Source: Bacteroidota bacterium (lineage in GTDB: Bacteria > Bacteroidota > Bacteroidia > Flavobacteriales > Flavobacteriaceae). From it: a stretch of 8,866 bases of DNA. Every line of letters starts with the position of its first letter. The stretch's first letter is position 1. The DNA lies in the NCBI GenBank assembly GCA_023387965.1, contig JAEWHE010000031.1:1-8866 (forward strand). Direction: 5' to 3'. Under the pieces are notes generated by a model. The model had not been told where the DNA came from and made no database searches. It saw only the letters and a list, made by a program, of their open reading frames with translations. A program made the translations under genes and the position numbers. Positions 1 to 7,154 of this stretch are shown here, piece by piece.

Positions 1-116
1 TTTCCTTCGCCAGGATCGGCATCCCAGAAATATTCGGCTTGGCTTAACGATGACAATTGGGCAGAAGCTAAGCTCATTGTCATAACAGCCAATAAACTAT
101 AAAAATATTTTTTCAT
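1..116 (-). CDS. N-terminal fragment of an exported protein (EYFWDADPGEG-type start)
   Basis: The first 38 codons run off the left edge of the window. The protein starts MKKYFYSLLAVMTMSLASAQ, a typical signal peptide: two lysines, a hydrophobic core, then an ASA-Q cleavage region after about residue 19. The mature part begins LSSLSQAEYFWDADPGEG. From memory, an (A)EYF-D-DPG-G motif occurs in large secreted Bacteroidota proteins that often end in a type IX secretion sorting domain; that end lies outside the window, so the assignment is inference. The start codon is 18 nt past the stop of the beta-helix-like gene at 135-1325, on the same strand and with no terminator between, so the two are probably co-transcribed. 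The full function cannot be read from this fragment. Confidence 0.75.
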   Translation of the reverse strand, partial: MKKYFYSLLAVMTMSLASAQLSSLSQAEYFWDADPGEG

Positions 117-134
117 CTTAGATTCAGTATCATA

Positions 135-1325
135 TTATTTAGAATATCCCGAACCCGTTGCATTCATCTCAGTAGTACCGGTATAAATCCTCCTTGGAGT
201 GTTCAAATAATTTACTTGTGGCTTATTCCCAGCAGTTGTTGGCCAATAATTAGTCCAACTGTTAGAACCACCATAATTACCTCGATCATTTCTAGTTAAG
301 TCAATATCAGCGAAATCATCTTCTGGGCTTCCAGTATCTGCGGTTAATCCATTTACAGTATAATTTGTAGTATTTAATGAAATTGAAGCAACATTGTTGT
401 TGCCTGAGTTAGTAATACTCGGCATTGTAACTGAATAGTTAGAAATGTTGTAATACACATAACAGCTCACGCCATTTGCAGTTACTGGATAGAAAGTACC
501 GTAAGTTGGTCCTATATAATAAAAAACATTATTTAATATTGAAACAAGACCAGTAAATTCTGCAGGTGAGCCTAATTGAATGCTATAATTAGCATTAGAA
601 GTATTTGTAGAGGCTATAACGTTATTAATAATTTCATTCGTACTGCCATTTTTCACTGCTAAAACACTTATATAACCAGTTCCTGCGAAATTATTCAATA
701 CTCTAAAATTGTAATTCTTCTGATTCAAATAAATAGCATTCCCAGTTACTGAAATAGCATTCGCAATTATTTCAATATCATCTGTAGAAGGATTAGTATC
801 AATTGTTGTGGTGTTGATTGTAATAGAGTTCAGTTTATTTCCGGTAATTCTTCCATGAGTCAATGCGATTGCTGCACTAGTACATCCTGACATATTTAAA
901 GTCGTATTGGCCATACTTGTATTTACAGCTGCAGTTGTCGAATTTAATACGTTAAGTGTGGTTCTTCCTCCAGCTGTATCTGCTGAAACGGAGATAGTAT
1001 TATTTCCAGATATTTGTAGATTGTTAATTGTTACTACTCTTCCAGCAGCAGGTGTTACTGTTATTGTCCCTTGTAAAATATATTTTGAGAAATTGATTTC
1101 AGAAACGAATGATAATGACTTGTCAATTGTTAAATTCTCAACGAAAGGAAGACTTCCTGCCTTTGGTCTAATGATGATACGGTCTCCCTCATTCGCTGCA
1201 GATATAGCTGCACTGATTGAGGGGTAAGAACCACCAGCACCTAAATCTCTCACATATAAATCGGCGGCCGAAGCCATTGAGGAAAATAAACTTGCAATTG
1301 CAATAAAAAATAATTGTTTTTTCAT
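135..1325 (-). CDS. Secreted protein, probable right-handed parallel beta-helix
   Basis: This is a 396-residue protein with a clear signal peptide (MKKQLFFIAIASLFSSMASA, cleavage near residue 20). The mature N-terminus (about residues 21-75, DLYVRDLGAGGSYPSISAAISAANEGDRI followed by ENLTIDKSLSFVS) has the form of the first coils of pectate-lyase-like or NosD-like beta-helix proteins: 'tiqaAI-aA--GD-I-v-p--y-EnitI-ksl--'. The rest is rich in Thr, Asn, Ser and Ile, with short repeated strand-turn units such as TINNLQISGNNTISV and GNAIYLNQKNYNFRVLNN, as expected for a beta-solenoid. I see no catalytic signature, no lipoprotein cysteine and no obvious type IX sorting domain at the C-terminus (ends GSGYSK). 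It is therefore probably periplasmic, or a secreted or surface protein of unknown substrate. A promoter match lies just upstream. The next gene downstream also encodes an exported protein. Confidence 0.85.
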   Translation of the reverse strand: MKKQLFFIAIASLFSSMASAADLYVRDLGAGGSYPSISAAISAANEGDRIIIRPKAGSLPFVENLTIDKSLSFVSEINFSKYILQGTITVTPAAGRVVTINNLQISGNNTISVSADTAGGRTTLNVLNSTTAAVNTSMANTTLNMSGCTSAAIALTHGRITGNKLNSITINTTTIDTNPSTDDIEIIANAISVTGNAIYLNQKNYNFRVLNNFAGTGYISVLAVKNGSTNEIINNVIASTNTSNANYSIQLGSPAEFTGLVSILNNVFYYIGPTYGTFYPVTANGVSCYVYYNISNYSVTMPSITNSGNNNVASISLNTTNYTVNGLTADTGSPEDDFADIDLTRNDRGNYGGSNSWTNYWPTTAGNKPQVNYLNTPRRIYTGTTEMNATGSGYSK

Positions 1326-1351
1326 GTTTTTTGATATGATTAAATTCTTAA

Positions 1352-1382
1352 CAAAACTATAAGATATGAGGTGTCAGACCAA
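1352..1382 (-). promoter_or_regulatory. Candidate Bacteroidota-type promoter for the beta-helix gene
   Basis: Read on the minus strand, TAGTTTTG (1352-1359) matches the -7 consensus TAnnTTTG exactly. TTGG (1379-1382) stands 19 bp upstream as an imperfect -33 TTTG element. A start a few bases downstream would give a leader of about 20 nt to the ATG at 1325, similar to the other promoters proposed here. Based on motif match only. Confidence 0.5.
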
Positions 1383-1535
1383 TTAGTTTATACGACTTTT
1401 TATAAATAATCAGGTAAAAAAGAGGATTTATTTTTTTACGAGGGAAACATTTTGGTTTAAAAAAAACCGTTTTCATAGTCTTCAAAAAATCAAGTTTAAG
1501 TCCTTTTAAAATTTCTCAATTTTTTATACTATCGC

Positions 1536-1570
1536 AAAAAAAACCTCTTTTAAATCGCTTTAAAAGAGGT
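1536..1570 (-). terminator. Intrinsic terminator downstream of the DUF808 gene
   Basis: A perfect 12-bp inverted repeat, ACCTCTTTTAAA (1543-1554) and TTTAAAAGAGGT (1559-1570), encloses a TCGC tetraloop. On the minus strand the stem is followed immediately by eight T residues (the A-run at 1536-1543), so it terminates leftward transcription from the DUF808 gene, whose stop codon is about 130 nt upstream. This is the strongest hairpin-plus-T-tract in the window. Confidence 0.9.
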
Positions 1571-1575
1571 CGTTT

Positions 1576-1596
1576 ATCTTTATTTTCGATAAAGAT
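1576..1596 (-). repeat. 8-bp inverted repeat adjacent to the terminator
   Basis: ATCTTTAT (1576-1583) and ATAAAGAT (1589-1596) form a perfect 8-bp stem with a 5-nt loop, only 5 bp from the main terminator hairpin. It would sit at the 3' end of the DUF808 transcript just before the terminator. It has no T-tract of its own and may only stabilise the 3' end; the function is unknown. Confidence 0.45.
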
Positions 1597-1698
1597 TTAT
1601 GTGCTATGCAAAGTTCGCTTAATGGCTGGCTTTTTTATTTAAAATTGTCGTTCAAAAAGTTAATGGAGAAATCCGAATTTCTTAGTGTGATTTACTCC

Positions 1699-2577
1699 TT
1701 ATTTTCTAACAGCTTTTACAATTTTTTTAAAAACTGTAACAACCAAAACAGTGATTAACCCAAATACTAATCCGAAGCCAAATTCTTTTAAAATTGCCGG
1801 AACATTTGGAAATAAATGATGAAAATAGTCGATGTTATGAACAAAAATTCCGCCGGAAACTAAAAGTAACGCGATGGTTCCCACGATACTCAACACTTTA
1901 ATGACAATAGGAAGTGCTTTTACCAAAATCTTTCCGAGTGCACTCAAAAATCCTTTGTCGTTTGATTTTTTAATTAAAAATAAACCCGCATCATCCATTC
2001 GAACAATTAGTGCTACAATTCCGTAAACGCCTACTGTAGCAATCAATGCTACCACCGAAACTGCGATGATTTGCGTAATCAACGGATGTTCTTCTTCGAT
2101 TACCGTAGCCAATGCGATGATTACAATTTCGAGCGATAAAATAAAGTCGGTTTTAATGGCAGAACTTATTTTTGCTTTCTCCGAATTGACATCTGTTTCC
2201 GGCAACGCAGCTTCATGAACCACTTCTTCGGCTTTTTTTGCCCGATGAAATAAAAACTCCACAATTTTTTCGGCACCTTCGTACGCCAAATAAATTCCAC
2301 CCAAAATCAAAATAATGGTGATGACAACGGGAAAGAAGTAATTAAGCAAAAAAACTAACGGTAAAATAATCAGTTTGTTGATAAACGAACCTTTAGTAAT
2401 CGCCCAAAGGACCGGGATTTCTCGTGTTGCTAAAAAACCGGTAGCTTTTTCGGCATTTACCGCTAAATCATCGCCTAAAATTCCGGCTGTTTTTTTGGTT
2501 GCTAATTTACTAGTTACTGCAACATCGTCCATCAAAGCGCCAATGTCGTCTAAAATTGCAAAAAATCCTGATGCCAT
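1699..2577 (-). CDS. DUF808 / YedI-family inner membrane protein
   Basis: This 292-residue protein belongs to the DUF808 family (E. coli YedI, about 305 residues). The diagnostic N-terminus is MASGFFAILDDIGALMDDVA, followed by K-TAGILGDDLAVNAEKATGF (about 29-48) and REIPVLWAI-KGS-INK (52-68). Hydrophobic segments lie roughly at 66-100, 143-161, 167-194, 220-245 and 266-284, giving several membrane passes; a charged loop (about 110-140) is rich in Glu and Lys. It is nearly full length for the family. The biochemical role of DUF808 proteins is not established, so none is assigned. It is a single-gene unit: a terminator of acs lies upstream (2648-2672) and its own terminator downstream (1536-1570). 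The ATG at 2577 is chosen because it gives the conserved MASGFFAILDD start. Confidence 0.93.
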   Translation of the reverse strand: MASGFFAILDDIGALMDDVAVTSKLATKKTAGILGDDLAVNAEKATGFLATREIPVLWAITKGSFINKLIILPLVFLLNYFFPVVITIILILGGIYLAYEGAEKIVEFLFHRAKKAEEVVHEAALPETDVNSEKAKISSAIKTDFILSLEIVIIALATVIEEEHPLITQIIAVSVVALIATVGVYGIVALIVRMDDAGLFLIKKSNDKGFLSALGKILVKALPIVIKVLSIVGTIALLLVSGGIFVHNIDYFHHLFPNVPAILKEFGFGLVFGLITVLVVTVFKKIVKAVRK

Positions 2578-2610
2578 TTTTATAGTTTAAATTATTTGTG
2601 ATGTAAATTT

Positions 2611-2643
2611 ATAAATTAATTCTTGTAAAATTTTTATCACAAA
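2611..2643 (-). promoter_or_regulatory. Weak candidate promoter for the DUF808 gene
   Basis: On the minus strand TTTG (2640-2643) is followed after 21 bp by TAATTTAT (2611-2618), one mismatch from TAnnTTTG. It lies just after the acs terminator and would give a leader of about 28 nt. The region is so AT-rich that chance matches are expected, so confidence is low. Confidence 0.3.
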
Positions 2644-2647
2644 TAAT

Positions 2648-2672
2648 AAAAAAGCCCCAAAATTTTGGGGCT
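2648..2672 (-). terminator. Intrinsic terminator of acs
   Basis: The 20-bp palindrome AGCCCCAAAATTTTGGGGCT (2653-2672) folds into a GC-rich stem with an A/T loop. On the minus strand it is followed by six T residues (A-run 2648-2653). It begins only 6 nt after the acs stop codon. Confidence 0.9.
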
Positions 2673-2678
2673 ATCATT

Positions 2679-4586
2679 TTATACTCTCGCGTCTTTAATT
2701 TCATCCACGATTTCCGGATTCAATAAAGTGGTGGTATCGCCAAAGTTAGAAAAATCTCCCTCGGCAATTTTACGCAAAATACGTCGCATAATTTTTCCCG
2801 AACGCGTTTTGGGCAACCCTGAAACAAACTGAATTTTATCGAGTTTAGCAATTGGACCAATATGTCCGGCAATATGTTGGTTAATTTCGTTTTTTAAATT
2901 TTCTCGATCTCTACCAGAACCAGATTCTTTTAGCGTAATAAAACCATATAACGCATTTCCTTTCACATCATGCGGAAATCCAACAATCGCTGATTCTGCA
3001 ACGGCTGGATGTTCGTTAATTGCATCTTCAATTGGAGCTGTACCTAAATTATGCCCAGAAACAATGACTACATCGTCAACCCTTCCGGTAATTCGGTAAT
3101 AACCAACTTCGTCACGTAAAGCGCCATCTCCGGTAAAATATTTTCCAGGAAAAGCCGTAAAATAAGTTTCTTTAAATCGTTGATGATCTCCCCAAATCGT
3201 TCGCGCCATTCCAGGCCAAGGGAACTTAATACACAAACTTCCCACCACCTGATTTTCTTCAATCTCATTGCGTTTTTCATCCATTAAAACCGCTTGAACT
3301 CCAGGCAAAGGTAGTGTTGCATAGGTTGGTTTTGTTGGAGTTACAAACGGAATCGGTGAAATTAAAATGCCACCTGTTTCGGTTTGCCACCAAGTATCTA
3401 CCAAAGGTGAAGTTTTTTTTCCAACATGATTGTTAAACCAATGCCAAGCTTCTTCGTTAATTGGTTCTCCAACCGAACCAATCACTTTTAAGCTCGATAA
3501 ATCGTGTTTTTCAACCCAATCTGTATTCTCTTTTGCCAAAGAACGAATTGCCGTGGGAGCGGTATAAAATTGTGTGATTTTGTGTTTGGCAATCACTTCC
3601 CAAAATCTTCCAAAATCAGGATAAGTAGGAACGCCTTCAAAGATAACAGTCGTAGCTCCGTTTAACAAAGGTCCATATAAAATGTAAGAATGTCCCGTAA
3701 TCCAACCGATATCTGCGGTACACCAGAAAATATCGTTTTCTTCGTAAGCAAAAATATTTTTAAATGTATAAGCCGAATATACCATGTAACCTGCCGTAGT
3801 ATGCAACATTCCTTTAGGTTTTCCGGTGGAACCCGAAGTATATAAAATAAAAAGCGGATCTTCGGCATCCATAATTTCAGCAACATTATTGCTAACCGCT
3901 TCGTCCAAGAGTTTGTCGAGCCAAAGGTCTCTGCCTTCTTTCATCTCTATTTTTTCGTTGGTCCTTTTTACAACCAAAACTTTTTCGACAGTTTCACATT
4001 TGGTCAAGGCTTCGTCCACAATTCCTTTTAAATCTATGGTTTTGTTACCACGAAAACCACCATCTGAAGTAATCACCATTTTACAACCCGAATCATTAAT
4101 TCTGGTAGCTACCGCAGAAGCAGAAAATCCGGCAAAAACCACGGAATGTATGGCTCCAATTCTGGCACAAGCCAAAACGGCAACAGCCAATTCCGGAATC
4201 ATGGGAAGGTAAATACAAACGCGATCTCCTTTTTTAATGCCTTGATCCCGAAGCACATTTGCCATTTTGCAAACTCTTTCATACAAATCATTATAAGTGA
4301 TGTGTTGCGCTTCTTCGTCAGGATTATTAGGTTCAAAAATGATAGCCGTTTTTTCACCACGTTTAGCTAAATGTCGGTCGATGCAATTTTTAGTAATATT
4401 CACTTTAGCATTAAGATACCATTTTACATCGGCTTCTTGCATATCAAACTCCACAACTTTGTCCCATTTTTGGTACCAAGTGAAATTTTCGTCAGCAATT
4501 TTTTCCCAAAACTTTCTGGGTTCTCTAACTGACTTTTTATAGTGTTTGAAATATTCCTCTAAATTGGTTACTTGATAGTAGCTCAT
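2679..4586 (-). CDS. acs: Acetyl-CoA synthetase (AMP-forming acetate-CoA ligase)
   Basis: Activates acetate with ATP to acetyl-AMP and transfers the acetyl group to CoA in the cytoplasm. At 635 residues it is close to the usual 640-660. Signatures numbered from the chosen ATG: the P-loop-like YTSGSTGKPKG at 249-259, WWQTETGG at 399-406, YFTGDG at 483-488, the hinge GRVDD at 501-505, and PKTRSGK near the C-terminus with the catalytic and acetylation-target lysine at about 598. The N-terminal NLEEYFKHY..SVREPRKFW is the usual Acs N-domain. A TTG six bases further upstream would add two residues; the ATG at 4586 gives the MSYYQ start I remember from related proteins. One oddity: the usual SGHR after the hinge is SGHN here (N513). 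It is single-gene by layout, with its own terminator 6 nt past the stop. Confidence 0.97.
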   Translation of the reverse strand: MSYYQVTNLEEYFKHYKKSVREPRKFWEKIADENFTWYQKWDKVVEFDMQEADVKWYLNAKVNITKNCIDRHLAKRGEKTAIIFEPNNPDEEAQHITYNDLYERVCKMANVLRDQGIKKGDRVCIYLPMIPELAVAVLACARIGAIHSVVFAGFSASAVATRINDSGCKMVITSDGGFRGNKTIDLKGIVDEALTKCETVEKVLVVKRTNEKIEMKEGRDLWLDKLLDEAVSNNVAEIMDAEDPLFILYTSGSTGKPKGMLHTTAGYMVYSAYTFKNIFAYEENDIFWCTADIGWITGHSYILYGPLLNGATTVIFEGVPTYPDFGRFWEVIAKHKITQFYTAPTAIRSLAKENTDWVEKHDLSSLKVIGSVGEPINEEAWHWFNNHVGKKTSPLVDTWWQTETGGILISPIPFVTPTKPTYATLPLPGVQAVLMDEKRNEIEENQVVGSLCIKFPWPGMARTIWGDHQRFKETYFTAFPGKYFTGDGALRDEVGYYRITGRVDDVVIVSGHNLGTAPIEDAINEHPAVAESAIVGFPHDVKGNALYGFITLKESGSGRDRENLKNEINQHIAGHIGPIAKLDKIQFVSGLPKTRSGKIMRRILRKIAEGDFSNFGDTTTLLNPEIVDEIKDARV

Positions 4587-4616
4587 TTGCAATGTTTTTT
4601 GATGATTACCTAATTG

Positions 4617-4649
4617 TAAATATATTAAGGTTTATTGGTAAAGTACAAT
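4617..4649 (-). promoter_or_regulatory. Weak candidate promoter for acs
   Basis: On the minus strand TATATTTA (4617-4624) differs from TAnnTTTG only at the last base. ATTG (4646-4649) lies 21 bp upstream as a poor -33 element. The leader would be about 26 nt. There is no clear terminator between the HPP gene (stop at 4705) and acs, so read-through from upstream is also possible. Confidence 0.3.
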
Positions 4650-4704
4650 ACATTTATCCTAATAATATCATATTTTATTCCAACGAAACCTTTGCTTCTC
4701 CGAT

Positions 4705-5298
4705 TTAGTTAACCGCTTTGCTAAAAATTTTCCTGTATTTTTTCCGAATTAATGGCGAAGGATAGCTCCTTTTTGGCGTAATGTTATTCACTATCAAGGC
4801 TACAATTAACAAAATGAGGCACCCTGATAAAACCGGACTGATGACATAAAAGAAACCTAAATCTCTGATTTCGGGCGAAGCAGTTGCTGCAATTAATGCT
4901 GTTGCACCACCTGGAGGATGTAAAGTTTTGGTAATTTGCATCAAAACAATTGAAAGCGAAACCGCTAATGGTGCGGCAATCCACAGTAAATCGGGGAAAA
5001 TTTTTTGAACAGAAACACCAATAACAGCCGAAACCAAATGACCACCAACTAAATTTCGGGGTTGTGCTAATGGACTTTCGATAACCCCATAAACCAAAAC
5101 GCAAGAAGCTCCGAAAGAACCGATTAAAAAAACGAAATCTTGCTTAGGAAAAGTTTCGTAATGTAAAAAGGCAATAATTCCCAAGCCAATAAACGAGCCG
5201 ACAAATGCCCAAAAATGTTCGCGAAAATCAAGCAGTGTTTCCCGATAAAGCACATATTTGGTTTTGCGGTAACGGCGTTTAATTTTTTTAAGCGGCAT
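4705..5298 (-). CDS. HPP-family integral membrane protein
   Basis: This 197-residue protein has the family's defining HPPGGATAL motif at 127-135 and the second conserved block SPLAQPRNLVGGH at 75-87. A basic N-terminal tail (LKKIKRRYRKTK) precedes hydrophobic segments at about 30-47, 55-73, 86-100, 105-121 and 147-171, and a basic C-terminal tail follows. Some HPP proteins of cyanobacteria and chloroplasts have been linked to nitrite transport; the substrate here is unknown and should not be assumed to be nitrite. Its ATG lies inside the 3' end of the CLC transporter gene (11-nt overlap), so the two are almost certainly co-transcribed and translationally coupled. That pairing supports a role in anion movement or balance at the inner membrane. 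Confidence 0.92.
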   Translation of the reverse strand: MPLKKIKRRYRKTKYVLYRETLLDFREHFWAFVGSFIGLGIIAFLHYETFPKQDFVFLIGSFGASCVLVYGVIESPLAQPRNLVGGHLVSAVIGVSVQKIFPDLLWIAAPLAVSLSIVLMQITKTLHPPGGATALIAATASPEIRDLGFFYVISPVLSGCLILLIVALIVNNITPKRSYPSPLIRKKYRKIFSKAVN

Positions 5299-6562
5299 TA
5301 GAAATATGTTCGTGTTGGTTATAAACGTTGTAAGGACAAATTGTTTTTGAAGTTATAAACGCCAAATAACTTACCAACGCAAGCGGAAAAAACAGAGTAT
5401 AATTTCCGGTAACGCCACAAACTAAAAATAAAGCGGTTAATGGCGCATGAATACTTGCACTCAACATTGCCGCCATTCCAATCACCATAAAATTAACCGG
5501 AATAACATTGGCATTAAAAAAATGATTACAAAGGTTTGCTGTTAACAATCCTAAAAATGCCCCGATAAAAATGCTTGGTGCAAAAACGCCTCCATCGCCT
5601 CCAGCTCCTAAAGTTACTGAGGTTATTAAGGGTTTTAGTAAAATAATCAAACTAATTATTACCAAATTTTTTAAAGAAAAGATAGAATCATTGGCATGAG
5701 TCAAATTTTCTTCAATTGCATGATAACCATCTCCATAAAGCTGTGGCAAAATCAATAATGCCGCAGATAAGATAGCAGATCCTAATAGAATTTTTTGCCA
5801 ATGGTTACTGATTTTTTGGAATTTTCCTTTGATAAAAATGACACTTTTCGTGAGGTACACCGCATTGATTCCGGCAAAAATTCCTAAAACTATAAAATAC
5901 GGAAAAGCTTGAAGATGCCAAATTTTAATTGCTACTGGAAATAGCGGCGTTTCGCCCATCACCAATAAAAGTGCATAAGCCACGGAAACGGCAAGACCCG
6001 TTATGAAGAAAAATGTTTTGGAAAATCTTTTATAAATTACTTCGTAAGCAAATAAAATTCCAGCCAACGGACTTGAAAAAAGTGCGGTCACGCCTGCGGC
6101 TAAACCTGCACAAATCAGTTCGGTTTTATACTTTTTTAAGAAGCGATCTTTTTTTTGAGCAATGTTTCCAATTGCCGCGGTTGCTACTACAGTTGAAACT
6201 TCAATTCCGGTGGAACCACCAAATCCCACGGTAATTAAGCCATTTACAAAATGTGAGGGAATTTTATAAGCGGGTAAATTTTTTCGCGAAGCGGTACTAT
6301 CAAAGACTTCTTTCAAACCTTTGTTTTCCTTTTTTTTGAAAAGATAATTTCGCAAATAATAAATTACGGTAAATCCTATGAATGGAAAAATCAACAAATA
6401 GAGTTTATTCTGTAAGGCTTTTGCGAGTAAAGTTGCTTCAAAATGTTCTGTTATGTGTTTTAAACTTAATGATAATGTTGCCGATAAAAAACCCACTAAC
6501 AACGTAGCGATAATGAGTTTTTCCCATTTTTTGATGTGGTACTGTTTTTTTGAAAATGCCAT
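5288..6562 (-). CDS. CLC-family chloride channel / anion-proton antiporter, divergent
   Basis: This 424-residue integral membrane protein has CLC landmarks: GGSTGIEVSTV (115-125) at the position of the GREGP filter and gate motif, SPLAGILFAYE (164-174) matching the helix H region, GAGGDGGVFAPSIFIGAFLG (319-338) holding the GxFxP motif, and GMAAMLSASIHAPLTA (362-377). The gating glutamate is kept (E121). The classical GSGIP loop is not recognisable (the region reads ENKGLKEVFDS, 79-89), GREGP has become GIEVS, and the internal proton glutamate of E. coli ClcA (E203) aligns with V175. There is no C-terminal CBS pair, so it is the short bacterial type. It could be a channel or an exchanger with altered ion selectivity; sequence alone does not decide. 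It overlaps the downstream HPP gene by 11 nt and has its own promoter candidate 28 nt upstream. Confidence 0.93.
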   Translation of the reverse strand: MAFSKKQYHIKKWEKLIIATLLVGFLSATLSLSLKHITEHFEATLLAKALQNKLYLLIFPFIGFTVIYYLRNYLFKKKENKGLKEVFDSTASRKNLPAYKIPSHFVNGLITVGFGGSTGIEVSTVVATAAIGNIAQKKDRFLKKYKTELICAGLAAGVTALFSSPLAGILFAYEVIYKRFSKTFFFITGLAVSVAYALLLVMGETPLFPVAIKIWHLQAFPYFIVLGIFAGINAVYLTKSVIFIKGKFQKISNHWQKILLGSAILSAALLILPQLYGDGYHAIEENLTHANDSIFSLKNLVIISLIILLKPLITSVTLGAGGDGGVFAPSIFIGAFLGLLTANLCNHFFNANVIPVNFMVIGMAAMLSASIHAPLTALFLVCGVTGNYTLFFPLALVSYLAFITSKTICPYNVYNQHEHISNAA

Positions 6563-6589
6563 AGATTAAATTGTGGAAGTCGTGTTTTA

Positions 6590-6620
6590 CAAAGGTACTT
6601 CACACAAAAAGAAATAGAAA
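6590..6620 (-). promoter_or_regulatory. Candidate promoter of the CLC-HPP unit
   Basis: On the minus strand TACCTTTG (6590-6597) is a perfect match to TAnnTTTG. TTTC (6617-6620) lies 19 bp upstream, one base from the -33 TTTG. The predicted leader is about 22 nt. It lies in the 75-bp gap after the YchJ-type gene, so the CLC-HPP pair can be transcribed independently of the upstream regulator unit. Confidence 0.55.
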
Positions 6621-6637
6621 AGAATTTACGTTTTTTT

Positions 6638-7012
6638 CTAAAAGAAAACACCATCAACGTAAAACCATCTGCCGTTTTCAAACAGAAAATTAGACTTCTC
6701 GTGGTGACGTTGAGCAATTAATTGATCATCAATATAATAAGCCTTAAATTCTACGGTAGTTTCGGTTGCATTAATTACTTCTAATTTAAGCCAATGATTG
6801 CTTTTCGCCCAATTCAAAATATGCTTTTTATTATGAAATTTTCTAACTGAACGATGTGTTGTTTCGAGCAAATAATCCGCTTTTTGCAAAACGTAAGCTA
6901 CATATCGAGAACGCATTAACTGTTCTGCAGTTGAAGGAAATTGCTTGTTTTCGATAAAAGGCTGGCAACAATTTTCAAAATAAATACTGCTTCCACAATA
7001 ACAATCAGGCAT
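6638..7012 (-). CDS. YchJ-type protein with SEC-C zinc motif
   Basis: With the ATG at 7012 the protein has 124 residues and starts MPDCYCGSS, placing the SEC-C metal-binding motif at the N-terminus (C4, C6, C15, C16; CxCGS...CC) as is usual in YchJ/UPF0225 proteins. The following FPSTAEQLMRSRYVAYV (about 26-42) and the WLKLEVINATETTVEFKAYY...FLFENGRWFYVDG part (about 74-121) fit the NTF2-like YchJ domain. The ATGs at 7030 and 7027 in the same frame would add six or five residues and overlap the preceding small gene by 26 or 23 nt; the 7012 start overlaps it by only 8 nt (ATGCCTGA). The biochemical function is unknown. It is the third gene of the overlapped unit led by the XRE/S24 regulator. 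Confidence 0.88.
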   Translation of the reverse strand: MPDCYCGSSIYFENCCQPFIENKQFPSTAEQLMRSRYVAYVLQKADYLLETTHRSVRKFHNKKHILNWAKSNHWLKLEVINATETTVEFKAYYIDDQLIAQRHHEKSNFLFENGRWFYVDGVFF

Positions 7013-7154
7013 CTTTATTTTCGTCATCATTAAACTTTTTCGCTATCAATTTTAGCTTCTCTTGACGACTAATCTCTGCGGTTTTTTCGCGGTTTTTTTT
7101 CTGATCCACTTTCTTTTTGTGGCTCAATCTATTGGCTTCAGTTCTTCGTCCCAT
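7005..7154 (-). CDS. Small, very basic 49-residue protein of unknown function
   Basis: The open frame runs from an ATG at 7154-7152 to a TGA at 7007-7005. Its start shares one base with the stop of the upstream regulator gene (TAATG), and its end overlaps the YchJ-type gene. This tight packing, with no other gene filling the 140-bp gap, argues that it is translated. The product starts MGRRTEANRLSHKKKVDQKK and continues with an equally charged stretch ending KKFNDDENKDA. It is about one third Lys plus Arg, with no hydrophobic segment or cysteine, and is probably a helical or disordered nucleic-acid-binding or ribosome-associated peptide. That role is inference from composition only; I do not recognise a named family. 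Confidence 0.75.
   Translation of the reverse strand: MGRRTEANRLSHKKKVDQKKNREKTAEISRQEKLKLIAKKFNDDENKDA

Larger units (their letters stand above)
1326..1698. other. 373-bp intergenic region between the beta-helix and DUF808 genes
   Basis: I find no convincing gene here. From left to right it contains the promoter of the beta-helix gene (1352-1382), a very AT-rich stretch without recognisable structure (1383-1535), the terminator of the DUF808 gene (1536-1570), a second smaller hairpin (1576-1596), and a short CGCAAAG-like patch (about 1609-1622, GCAAAGTTCGC) in the 3' untranslated stretch of the DUF808 gene. That patch resembles the motifs at the right end of the window. Confidence 0.6.

Noticed and set aside
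907..1227. Plus-strand open frame of 106 codons inside the beta-helix gene
   Set aside because: It is antisense to a gene with a clear signal peptide and repeated strand pattern; it has no recognisable features or promoter.
1454..1468. Small inverted repeat GGTTT...AAACC
   Set aside because: Only 5 bp of stem with an A-rich loop and no T-tract in either direction; expected by chance in this AT-rich region.
3826..4542. Several plus-strand open frames opposite acs
   Set aside because: They are antisense to a strongly conserved enzyme and consist of low-complexity Ser/Ile-rich sequence; they are shadows.
6615..6640. Possible terminator after the YchJ-type gene (TAGAAAA/TTTTCTA stem)
   Set aside because: The stem is 7 AT-rich base pairs with a 12-nt loop, so weak; it also overlaps the -33 zone of the CLC promoter. 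Not called.
6496..6717. Minus-strand 73-codon frame spanning the CLC start and the YchJ-type 3' end
   Set aside because: It overlaps both real genes out of frame and crosses the CLC promoter; composition is not protein-like.
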